Below are positions 1-6,511 of a stretch of DNA of 24,821 nucleotides, in pieces; positions within the stretch are counted from its first letter, which is position 1, and each line of letters starts with the position of its first letter. The DNA is taken from positions 1 to 24,821 of the forward strand of contig NZ_CALHXD010000015.1 in assembly GCF_938040115.1 (NCBI RefSeq), given 5' to 3'. A program made the position numbers and the translations under genes. This DNA comes from an uncultured Campylobacter sp. Its GTDB lineage: Bacteria; Campylobacterota; Campylobacteria; Campylobacterales; Campylobacteraceae. The notes under the pieces are model-generated. The model saw only the letters and a program-made list of their open reading frames with translations. It was not told where the DNA came from and made no database searches.

Positions 1-1164
1 TTTTACGGGAGCTACTAGCTGGGTGTCCGAGCCGATAAAGACGTTTTTGCCGATTATCGTTTTATGCTTGGCTTTGCCGTCGTAGTTGCATGTGATCGTG
101 CCGCAGCCTACGTTTGTGCCGCTGCCTATCTCGCAGTCGCCCAGATAGCTTAGGTGGCCTGCTTTGACGCCGTTTAGCCTGGCTGCTTTTAGCTCGACGA
201 AATTTCCGATATGGGTGTTTTTAATCTCGCATTTTGGGCGCAGGTGCGCTAGAGGGCCGACGTCCGAGTCCTCGATGACTGAGTTTTCTACGACCGAGCC
301 GCTTTTGATGACAGAGTTTTTGATGAGGCACTCTCCGACGACGCTTACGTTTTCTTCGATGACGCACTCGCCTTCAAATTTTGCTCTAGAGTCAATGTAA
401 ATGCTATTTGGCAGACGCATTAGTACGCCGCTTTTCATCAAATTTTTCTTTATTTCGTCCTGCATCAAATTTTCTGCGATACTGAGCTGAAATTTATCGT
501 TTATGCCCATGAAATTTTGCTCTTCGACGCTGATGGCCCAGCACTTTAGACCGCGCTCGTTTGCGATTTTTATCGCGTCGGTTAGGTAGAATTCTTTCTG
601 CGAGTTTTCGTTGCCGATGAGAGGCAAAATCTCGCGCAAAACTTCGCTTTTAAAGCAGTAGCAGCCGGCGTTTGCGCTTTTTATCATTTTTTGCGTTTCG
701 GTCGCGTCTTTTTGCTCGACTATGGCTTCTACTTTGCCGTTATTTATGATCACTCGGCCGTATCCGTAGGGGTCTGCCGCCTCAAAAACGCTAAGAGCGA
801 TGTCCGCGTTGCCAGCGCTTAGGCGTATTAGGTCGTTGATTTTTATAAGCGGCATATCTCCGCACAAAATCAGCGTTTTTTCGCTATTTAGCGGGATGTT
901 TTTTAGCGCGCCCGCAGTGCCCGGGAACTCTTTTAAATTTTGCTCGTAAATTTTAGTTTGAGGGAAAATTTCTTTGATTTTAGCTTCCACTAGCTCTTTT
1001 TGATAGCTCAAAACCACGCTCACGTCGCTACTGATCTCATAAGCCTTGCGCAAAATATGGATAATCATCGGCTCTCCGCAAAGCTCGAAAAGCACCTTTG
1101 GTTTAGTTGATTTCATCCTCGTGCCAAGCCCCGCGGCAAGCACCACTACGCCGATATCGCTCAT
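1..1164 (-). CDS. glmU: Bifunctional GlmU (N-acetylglucosamine-1-phosphate uridyltransferase / glucosamine-1-phosphate acetyltransferase), 3' end outside window
   Basis: GlmU acetylates glucosamine-1-phosphate and then couples the product to UTP, giving UDP-GlcNAc for peptidoglycan and lipid A; it acts in the cytosol. I translated the minus strand from ATG 1164, which has a good AAGGA site at 1171-1175 (plus coordinates). The first 388 codons are open to the window edge. The N-terminal nucleotidyltransferase signature LAAGLGTRMKS is at residues 9-19, followed by CGDMPL. The C-terminal left-handed beta-helix acetyltransferase part shows KAGHLSYLGD, GTITCNYDG and IGSDTQLVAPV, which closely match E. 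coli GlmU, including the catalytic His of KAGH. About 40 C-terminal residues should lie beyond position 1, judged by the usual family length of 430-460. From memory, glmU and fliP are adjacent in C. jejuni; here other genes separate them. Confidence 0.96.
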   Translation of the reverse strand, partial: MSDIGVVVLAAGLGTRMKSTKPKVLFELCGEPMIIHILRKAYEISSDVSVVLSYQKELVEAKIKEIFPQTKIYEQNLKEFPGTAGALKNIPLNSEKTLILCGDMPLIKINDLIRLSAGNADIALSVFEAADPYGYGRVIINNGKVEAIVEQKDATETQKMIKSANAGCYCFKSEVLREILPLIGNENSQKEFYLTDAIKIANERGLKCWAISVEEQNFMGINDKFQLSIAENLMQDEIKKNLMKSGVLMRLPNSIYIDSRAKFEGECVIEENVSVVGECLIKNSVIKSGSVVENSVIEDSDVGPLAHLRPKCEIKNTHIGNFVELKAARLNGVKAGHLSYLGDCEIGSGTNVGCGTITCNYDGKAKHKTIIGKNVFIGSDTQLVAPVK

Positions 1165-1190
1165 CTTTTTTCCTTGTTTAAATTTGAGCG

Positions 1191-1196
1191 ATTTTA
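1191..1196 (-). promoter_or_regulatory. Probable -10 box of glmU
   Basis: On the minus strand the sequence reads GATAAAATCG about 27 nt upstream of the glmU ATG. TAAAAT is a usual Campylobacter sigma-70 -10 variant. No convincing -35 box is seen, which is normal in this genus. Confidence 0.4.
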
Positions 1197-1234
1197 TCTC
1201 AAATTTGCTAAATGCGGGATTAATGCTTTTTGGA

Positions 1235-1251
1235 CTTAACAATTTCTTAAG
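1235..1251 (+). promoter_or_regulatory. Direct repeat CTTAAC-N5-CTTAAG, candidate HP1043/CosR-type operator
   Basis: CTTAAC (1235-1240) and CTTAAG (1246-1251) are repeated with an 11-bp period, one helical turn, directly upstream of the -10 box at 1262. This equals TTAAC-N6-TTAAG. The essential orphan OmpR-type regulator HP1043 (HsrA) of Helicobacter, whose Campylobacter orthologue is CosR, is known (from memory) to bind tandem TTAAG half-sites separated by 6 bp. The same arrangement occurs upstream of macA at 18397-18413. Confidence 0.45.
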
Positions 1252-1261
1252 TATTAATCAA

Positions 1262-1267
1262 TATAAT
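1262..1267 (+). promoter_or_regulatory. -10 box (TATAAT) of the PepSY gene
   Basis: A perfect TATAAT lies 46 nt upstream of the TTG start at 1313, with the CTTAA repeats at the position of the -35 region. Transcription would begin near 1274. Confidence 0.55.
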
Positions 1268-1312
1268 CACGAGTTTTAAAAATAATCAAAATCAAAATTT
1301 AAAGGATGTTGC

Positions 1313-2461
1313 TTGCTTTCGTTTTTAAAAAAGGCCTTAAGAAGAAATCAGTTTTTGTTTAATCTCCACCTGATTTTATCGATTATTTTTGCTATTCCGT
1401 TGCTTGTTGTCGGCGTTACGGGCGGGATTTTGTCGTATCAGCACGAGCTTGAGGAGCTTATAAATTTAAACGCTGTCAAGGTCGAAAAAACCAGCGAAAT
1501 GCTAAGCGTTGAGAAAATCTTGCAAAGCTTTAGCGAGCAAACGGGCGTTAAGCAACCCGCAAGGCTCGTGCTACCAAAAAACGAAAACGAAGCGATCAAA
1601 ATTTATGCTAGTAATAGCGATGCTTATCTGGTCGATCCATATACCGCGCAGATCATCGGCAAGGACTACGGAGTTACTTTTGTGCGCGTAGCGATGTCGC
1701 TGCACCGAAATTTGGGCCTTGCGCTAGCGGGCAACAAAACCGCGGGCGAAGTGGGCAAGCAGATCGTGGGCGCTAGTACGGTCGCGATGATAGTGCTCGT
1801 GATAAGCGGCGTTTGGCTACATTTCCCGAGACTAAAACGCAAATTTGCCGAGGCGGTGAAGCCAAATTTTAAACTCAAGAAATACGCCCTTTTTCATAAC
1901 CTGCACACGAGTTTAGGCGCCTTGAGCGCGGTGATTTATCTCGTCATCTGTCTGACCGGACTCATGTGGTCGTACCGCTGGTATAACGGCGCTGTGACGG
2001 AGCTTTTCGTTAGCGCGCAAAATTTGCCCAAAGAGACCGCGCAAAAAGACGGAGCGCCCGCAAAAGCAGAAGGCAAAAAGAACGCCGAGTATAAATTTAG
2101 CGACGCGCAGAAGGCTTATGAGATATTTAAATCAAGCGGCATAGAGTATAAGGAATTTAGCCTGATGCTTGCGGCCGGAGATAAGATAAACGTCAGATAC
2201 TACGAGCCGGACGCGCCAAACACCGCTCGTCCGAAAATGACCGCCGTAAACGTAAAAGAGGGCAAGATGGCTGAGCAAAAGCAAACCGAGGGCATAACCG
2301 TAGGCATGGTAAAGAGCACGAACTATCAGCTGCATACGGGGTATTTTTTCGGGATTGCGGGTAAAATTTTGTGGTCGGTCGTTTCGCTTTTGATGGCGCT
2401 TTTTATCTTTAGCGGCTTTTATATGACGGCAAAAAGGGCGTTTAAGCCGAAAAAGGCCTAG
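1313..2461 (+). CDS. PepSY-associated TM helix domain membrane protein (PiuB/FoxB-like)
   Basis: A 382-residue inner-membrane protein with the PepSY_TM architecture. A first TM segment with a GVTGGILSY-type turn (about residues 20-42) is followed by a periplasmic domain with PepSY-like sequence, two central TM segments (about 150-170 and 200-222, flanked by HRNLG and HNLHTSLG) and a last TM near residues 345-370. The paired His residues resemble possible haem ligands or redox sites. Relatives are iron-regulated proteins linked to siderophore use, proposed to reduce ferric siderophores; that role is family knowledge, not shown here. The start is TTG: AAAGGA (1301-1306) is 6 nt upstream, and the ATG at 1306 is out of frame. 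It is a stand-alone gene, unlike the second PepSY gene at 10982, which precedes a receptor. Confidence 0.85.
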   Translation: MLSFLKKALRRNQFLFNLHLILSIIFAIPLLVVGVTGGILSYQHELEELINLNAVKVEKTSEMLSVEKILQSFSEQTGVKQPARLVLPKNENEAIKIYASNSDAYLVDPYTAQIIGKDYGVTFVRVAMSLHRNLGLALAGNKTAGEVGKQIVGASTVAMIVLVISGVWLHFPRLKRKFAEAVKPNFKLKKYALFHNLHTSLGALSAVIYLVICLTGLMWSYRWYNGAVTELFVSAQNLPKETAQKDGAPAKAEGKKNAEYKFSDAQKAYEIFKSSGIEYKEFSLMLAAGDKINVRYYEPDAPNTARPKMTAVNVKEGKMAEQKQTEGITVGMVKSTNYQLHTGYFFGIAGKILWSVVSLLMALFIFSGFYMTAKRAFKPKKA

Positions 2462-2482
2462 TTAAATTTGCTCTTTACGCGT

Positions 2483-2543
2483 GCGAGCTATAAATTTATC
2501 AAATTTATAGCTCGCGGCAAGACGCTGCCTTTTGTTTTTGTTT
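2483..2543 (+). terminator. Long hairpin plus T-rich tail downstream of the PepSY gene
   Basis: GCGAGCTATAAATTT (2483-2497) and its exact reverse complement (2501-2515) form a 15-bp stem with a 3-nt loop. A small second hairpin follows (GGCA 2516-2519 with TGCC 2526-2529), then TTTTGTTTTTGTTT. The position, about 20 nt after the stop codon, suits an intrinsic terminator. The long stem is not itself followed directly by Ts. Confidence 0.6.
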
Positions 2544-2723
2544 AAAATTTCGCTTCTTAAATCAAATTTTTAGAAAAAATTAGTATTTAAATTTGGTCAA
2601 GAAAAGTGCCAAAAAAACGAAATATGACCAAAAACGCAAAATTTAAAAAAATTTCACATTGATTTGGAACGCCTTTTGCAAAAAGCTAATCTAAGTTTAA
2701 CTGTTTTTTCAACTAAAAAAAAC

Positions 2724-2741
2724 TAAAATACAAACTAAAAT
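2724..2741 (+). promoter_or_regulatory. Possible motA promoter: two tandem TAAAAT -10 boxes
   Basis: ACTAAAAT occurs twice with a 12-bp period (TAAAAT at 2724-2729 and 2736-2741), about 25-35 nt upstream of the motA ATG. The repeat leaves two possible transcription starts. I see no clear sigma-54 GG-N10-GC element. Confidence 0.35.
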
Positions 2742-2762
2742 TTTTAAATAGAAAGTTGCAAG

Positions 2763-3530
2763 ATGGATTTAGGTAGCCTCGTCGGTTGGATAGTTATTAT
2801 GGTGCTTTTGCTAGGTTCCATGCAAATGGGCGTCGGAATCGGAGCTTACATCGATATTCCCTCTGTTTTGATCGTTTTTGGCGGTACGATTTGCGCGCTG
2901 ATGATCGGTTTTAAGATGGAGCAGATAAAAAAGCTAGGCACGTTTTACGGCATCGCGGTAAAACCAAAAACCTACAATCTCCCAGAAATTGTAAAAAAAA
3001 TGGTCGAGTACTCCACAAAAGCTCGCCGAGACGGTATCCTGGCTCTTGAGAGTGATGCAAATAACGAAACCGATCCATTTCTCAAAAAGGGTCTATCTAT
3101 GGCGGTTGACGGCAACGAACCAGACGCCATCAGAACGCTGCTTGAGATAGATATGGAGCAGGCCAGCTCAAGACACGGCGATAATATCAAAATTTTCGAA
3201 CAAATCGCGGGTTTTGCGGGCTCGATGGGTATGATCGGTACGCTCATCGGCCTGGTCGCGATGCTCATGAATATGTCCGATCCCTCAGCTATCGGTCCAT
3301 CGATGGCGGTCGCGCTCATCACGACGCTTTACGGCGCGATGATAGGAAACATCCTTGGCTCGCCCGTGGCAAACATCCTAAGTATCCGCGACAAAGACGA
3401 AGGCACGGCAAAAGTGCTGATGCTAGAGGGCATAATGGCGATACAAGCCGGCGACAACCCTAGGACGCTCGAGATGAAGTTGCTATCGTTTTTACCGCCT
3501 AAAGACCGCGTCAGTCAGTTTGATAAGTAG
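2763..3530 (+). CDS. motA: Flagellar motor stator protein MotA
   Basis: MotA and MotB form the inner-membrane stator that lets protons through and turns the flagellar rotor. The 255-residue protein has the MotA layout: two N-terminal TM segments (about 5-25 and 33-50), a cytoplasmic loop with KARRDGILALE (residues 87-96, containing the conserved Arg and Glu that touch FliG), and two C-terminal TMs (the GMIGTLIGLVAML stretch and TTLYGAMIGNILGSPVAN, with its conserved Pro). The start is ATG 2763 with a weak AGAAAG site at 2750-2755. motB follows after only 5 nt, so the two are co-transcribed. ExbB or TolQ is excluded by the long cytoplasmic loop and by the MotB partner. Confidence 0.97.
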   Translation: MDLGSLVGWIVIMVLLLGSMQMGVGIGAYIDIPSVLIVFGGTICALMIGFKMEQIKKLGTFYGIAVKPKTYNLPEIVKKMVEYSTKARRDGILALESDANNETDPFLKKGLSMAVDGNEPDAIRTLLEIDMEQASSRHGDNIKIFEQIAGFAGSMGMIGTLIGLVAMLMNMSDPSAIGPSMAVALITTLYGAMIGNILGSPVANILSIRDKDEGTAKVLMLEGIMAIQAGDNPRTLEMKLLSFLPPKDRVSQFDK

Positions 3531-3535
3531 TAAAA

Positions 3536-4306
3536 ATGGCTAAAAAATTAATCGATCCGGGCGACTGCCCCAAATGCTTACCCGAGTGGCTCGCGGCGTT
3601 TGGCGACTTGATGTCGCTTCTGCTTTGCTTTTTCGTACTGCTTCTTTCTATGAGTACGATGGACGCAAAGAAGCTAGAAGCTGCGATCGGCTCGCTAAGC
3701 GGGGCTTTGGGTGTGCTTGAGGGCGGCGCGAAACCCGACGTCAGTGCTGAGCAAAACCAAGACGACCACGCCACCTCAAACAAAGAGCGCACGGGCGTGA
3801 AGTCGAATTTCGAGCAGACGCTGCGCTCTATCAACGAACTTTTGCACGCTAGCGGCTCGCCTGAGGTTACGTTTGAGGAGAGTGAGAGCGGATTTGTGAT
3901 TAGGTTGCCGGCAAATTTACTCTTTGCAAAAGACAGCGCCCAGCTGCAAAGCGACGATGCGCTGCTGTTTTTAAAACGTATCGCGATGGTGATAGCCAAA
4001 CTACCGCCAGACGTCGTAGCAAACGTGATCGGACATACCGATAGCGAGCAGCCGGCGTCTGCCGAGTTTAAAGACAACTGGCAGCTATCGTCGGCTAGAG
4101 CTATTAGCGTAGTTAGCGAACTTATAAAAGACGGCGTCGATCCTAAAAAGCTAACCGCATCAGCAAAGGCCGAATTTGAGCCGTTCGCGACGAATTTTAC
4201 CGAGCAGGGCAGGGAGAAAAACCGCAGGGTTGAGATTCACTTCGTTTCGTTAAATTTAGACGACAAAGCCAAAACGCAAAAAAGCATACTGGACGCGCAG
4301 GAGTAA
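3536..4306 (+). CDS. motB: Flagellar motor stator protein MotB
   Basis: 256 residues. The short cytoplasmic N-terminus is followed by a single TM helix with the stator motif W18-LAAFGDLMSLL, whose Asp24 is the expected proton-binding residue. A plug/linker region rich in Gly, Ala, Asp and Gln comes next (about 60-95). Then there is an OmpA-like peptidoglycan-binding domain with VIGHTDSE and REKNRRVEI motifs (about 105-235). The stator is anchored to peptidoglycan through this domain. The gene starts 5 nt after motA and ends 2 nt before the fliP TTG, so motA–motB–fliP read as one operon. Confidence 0.97.
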   Translation: MAKKLIDPGDCPKCLPEWLAAFGDLMSLLLCFFVLLLSMSTMDAKKLEAAIGSLSGALGVLEGGAKPDVSAEQNQDDHATSNKERTGVKSNFEQTLRSINELLHASGSPEVTFEESESGFVIRLPANLLFAKDSAQLQSDDALLFLKRIAMVIAKLPPDVVANVIGHTDSEQPASAEFKDNWQLSSARAISVVSELIKDGVDPKKLTASAKAEFEPFATNFTEQGREKNRRVEIHFVSLNLDDKAKTQKSILDAQE

Positions 4307-4308
4307 AT

Positions 4309-5049
4309 TTGAAAAAACTGACGTTTTTGCTGTTTTTTATATTTGCGGCGGTCGCGATCGGCGAGGATAATGTAACGATCCCGACCGTAAATCTCAGCCT
4401 AAGCGCGCCCACTACGCCTACACAGCTAGTTAGCTCGCTAAACGTCCTGCTGGTCCTTACTGTCCTCACGCTCGCGCCATCGCTGGTTTTTATGATGACG
4501 AGCTTTTTGCGGCTCATTATCGTTTTTTCGTTTTTACGCCAGGCGATGGGTACGCAGCAGATGCCGCCTTCTACGGTGCTTATTAGCCTTGCGATGGTGC
4601 TTACGTTTTTTATCATGGAGCCTGTGGGCAAGCAAGCCTACGAAGCGGGCGTGCAGCCGTATCTAAGCGAACAAATCGGCTACCAAGAGGCCTTTGAGCG
4701 CGGCGTGAAGCCGTTTCGCGAGTTTATGATAAAAAATACGCGAGAGAAGGATCTGGCGCTGTTTTTGCGTATCAGAAATATGCCAAACCCGCAAAGCTTC
4801 GACGATATCCCGCTCACGGTCGTGATGAGCGCGTTTATGATCAGCGAGATGAAAACGGCGTTTGAGATAGCCTTTTTGCTCTATCTGCCGTTTTTGGTCA
4901 TCGATATGGTCGTTAGCTCCGTGCTTATGGCGATGGGTATGATGATGCTGCCGCCGACGATGATTTCACTGCCGTTTAAGCTGCTTATTTTCGTGCTCGT
5001 CGACGGGTGGAATTTGCTCGTCATGAACCTCGTTAAAAGCTTTCATTAG
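4309..5049 (+). CDS. fliP: Flagellar type III export gate protein FliP
   Basis: FliP is a core inner-membrane subunit of the FliPQR export gate that passes flagellar rod, hook and filament proteins. The 246-residue protein has a cleavable-type signal peptide (residues 1-18) and then four hydrophobic segments with FliP signatures: MTSFLRLIIVFSFLRQAMGT, the loop PLTVVMSAFMISEMKTAF, and the C-terminal PPTMISLPFKLLIFVLVDGW. The start is TTG at 4309, supported by AGGAG at 4299-4303 with 5-nt spacing; the next in-frame ATG would remove the signal sequence. In C. jejuni fliP neighbours glmU, as I recall; here motAB and a PepSY gene lie between them. Confidence 0.96.
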   Translation: MKKLTFLLFFIFAAVAIGEDNVTIPTVNLSLSAPTTPTQLVSSLNVLLVLTVLTLAPSLVFMMTSFLRLIIVFSFLRQAMGTQQMPPSTVLISLAMVLTFFIMEPVGKQAYEAGVQPYLSEQIGYQEAFERGVKPFREFMIKNTREKDLALFLRIRNMPNPQSFDDIPLTVVMSAFMISEMKTAFEIAFLLYLPFLVIDMVVSSVLMAMGMMMLPPTMISLPFKLLIFVLVDGWNLLVMNLVKSFH

Positions 5050-5061
5050 GTTTTTTGTCGC

Positions 5062-5067
5062 TATAAT
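5062..5067 (+). promoter_or_regulatory. -10 box (TATAAT) of the cmeDEF-type operon
   Basis: A perfect TATAAT lies 13 nt after the fliP stop codon. It would give a transcript starting near 5074 with a leader of about 118 nt before the ATG at 5192. Confidence 0.5.
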
Positions 5068-5083
5068 CTTAAAAAAGCTCCGC

Positions 5084-5167
5084 GCGCCGCTTAAATTTTC
5101 ATTTTATTTCACCTACGGCGCCAGACTTCAGGCGGCGCAAACCCGCTCAAATTTAGCCCGCGCCGCC
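5084..5167 (+). promoter_or_regulatory. GC-rich leader with two alternative stems upstream of the efflux operon
   Basis: GGCGGCGC (5131-5138) can pair with the downstream GCGCCGCC (5160-5167; 8 bp, 21-nt loop). Most of it (GCGGCGC, 5132-5138) can instead pair with the upstream GCGCCGC (5084-5090; 7 bp). The two structures exclude each other. The downstream stem ends about 11 nt before the purine-rich ribosome site at 5178-5186. This resembles a regulated leader, but no known riboswitch class is recognised. Confidence 0.35.
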
Positions 5168-5191
5168 CAGAGCTAATAGGGAAGGGTTTAG

Positions 5192-6511
5192 ATGAAAAAA
5201 ATTTATATATTTTTGAGTTTTTGCGTTTTTTTAGGCGGCTCGGAGGTTAAATTTGAAGGAAATTTGCACGAGCTGATTTTAGCCGCGCAGAGCTCAAATT
5301 TAGCTCAAATTTCAAACTACGAACCGCAAAAAGCGCAACTGCAAAAGGACGCAGTAAAAAGTGCGTATATGCCAAGTCTCATGGTTGAGGGCGGATATAG
5401 CTTTTTAAGCGGCGACATAAACGTCCTGCGCCCGCAAAGAGCCGCCACGGCAAGGGCGATTTTGGAGCTTGCCGTTTATGACGGCGGCAAGCGCGAGGCT
5501 CTGCTAAGTTCGCTTTCGCACCTTAGTGCGGCTGAAATTTTAAAAAACGAGGAGTATCAAAACCTGCTTGCGTTTAACGCGACTAAGCTTTATTTTAGCT
5601 TTTTGTCGCTGGGCGAGCTCGCGACCGCAAAAGAGGGCGAGATAAACTACCTAAAAAACGCGCTAAATAGGCTGGAAAAATACTACCGCGCAGGACTTAG
5701 CGACGAGAGCGAGTATGAAGCGGTAAACGCCAGATACGCCATGGCGCTGGCCGAACGCCTCGAGATCTCGCAAAATCAAAACGAGATAAAAAATCAAATT
5801 TACGCGCTAACGGGCAGAGATATCGAGCCTGTGGCGGGCTCTAGGATCGCTTTTTTGGACGATGAAAACTCCACGCCGCAAAAAAGCGCAAAGCCAGAGC
5901 TTGAGGCGCTTAGGCTAAATTTTGCCGCGGCTTTGGAGGACGAAAAGATAACCGCGTCCGAGACGAACCCGCAAATTTTCATAAAAAATACCTACACCTT
6001 TATGCGCACTCATTACGATAGAAATTTGCTGCCGGCGCAGTATAGAAGTGCGCTGGAGCCGTATTTTGACGACTTTTTTAAGCCAAATTTAAATACAAAC
6101 GAGCTGATTTTGGGCTTTAGCTGGAAGGCGTTTGATTTTGGCGCGAACAAAAAGCAGCGCGAAATAAAGCGCATAAGCGCGCTGCAAGCGAAGCTAAATT
6201 TAGATCAAAAGCGCTTGCAAAACGAGCTAAATTTGACGAATATCAAAAACGACCTAAAGACGCTAGAGCAAAAGATAGCCGCGGGCGAAAGTGCGCTAAA
6301 CTCGGCGCAAACCTCGCTAAATGCCGTTAGCAAAAAGTATGAAGCCGGGCTGCTTGGGTACGTCGAGTTTTTAAACGCGACCGCGCAGAGCTTTAGCGCA
6401 GGCAGCGCGCTGGAGCTAAGCAAGAGTAAATTTGAGATCAAAAAGGCGGAGTATCTATACGAGCGCGGCGGCAAGATCGCCGAAAATATCGAAAAAACGG
6501 AGCGCAAATGA
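5192..6511 (+). CDS. cmeD: TolC-family outer-membrane efflux protein, CmeD-like
   Basis: A 439-residue outer-membrane channel subunit of a tripartite drug or solute exporter. It has an N-terminal signal peptide (about 1-17), then the TolC/OEP pattern of two repeated long helical halves with many Ala/Leu/Glu/Lys heptads, the first around residues 85-190 and the second around 300-430. It lacks a lipobox Cys. AGGGAAGGG (5178-5186) is a strong ribosome site for ATG 5192. The order outer-membrane protein, adaptor, RND pump is that of C. jejuni cmeDEF, not cmeABC (adaptor, pump, outer-membrane protein), and the pump length matches CmeF. The stop overlaps the next start by 4 nt (ATGA), so translation is coupled. 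Confidence 0.82.
   Translation: MKKIYIFLSFCVFLGGSEVKFEGNLHELILAAQSSNLAQISNYEPQKAQLQKDAVKSAYMPSLMVEGGYSFLSGDINVLRPQRAATARAILELAVYDGGKREALLSSLSHLSAAEILKNEEYQNLLAFNATKLYFSFLSLGELATAKEGEINYLKNALNRLEKYYRAGLSDESEYEAVNARYAMALAERLEISQNQNEIKNQIYALTGRDIEPVAGSRIAFLDDENSTPQKSAKPELEALRLNFAAALEDEKITASETNPQIFIKNTYTFMRTHYDRNLLPAQYRSALEPYFDDFFKPNLNTNELILGFSWKAFDFGANKKQREIKRISALQAKLNLDQKRLQNELNLTNIKNDLKTLEQKIAAGESALNSAQTSLNAVSKKYEAGLLGYVEFLNATAQSFSAGSALELSKSKFEIKKAEYLYERGGKIAENIEKTERK

Larger units (their letters stand above)
2462..2762. other. Intergenic region between the PepSY gene and motA
   Basis: No convincing coding sequence. It holds a perfect 15-bp-stem hairpin with a following T-rich stretch (2483-2543), an AT-rich middle, and tandem TAAAAT words (2724-2729 and 2736-2741) that may serve as motA -10 boxes. 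Confidence 0.6.

Noticed and set aside
1046..1279. 77-codon plus-strand open frame across the glmU start
   Set aside because: It runs antisense through conserved GlmU sequence and the promoter region, without ribosome site.
1281..1300. Fur box upstream of the first PepSY gene (AATAATCAAAATC region)
   Set aside because: Only a loose match to GATAAT repeats, and it lies downstream of the likely -10; AT-richness explains it.
3511..4077. 188-codon minus-strand open frame opposite motB
   Set aside because: It lies antisense to an unmistakable MotB, has low-complexity Ser/Ala/Phe content typical of a reverse frame, and no ribosome site or family resemblance.
2763..4306. ExbB/ExbD or TolQ/TolR instead of MotA/MotB
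   Set aside because: The long cytoplasmic loop with KARRDGILALE and the OmpA-like peptidoglycan domain of the partner are specific to MotAB.
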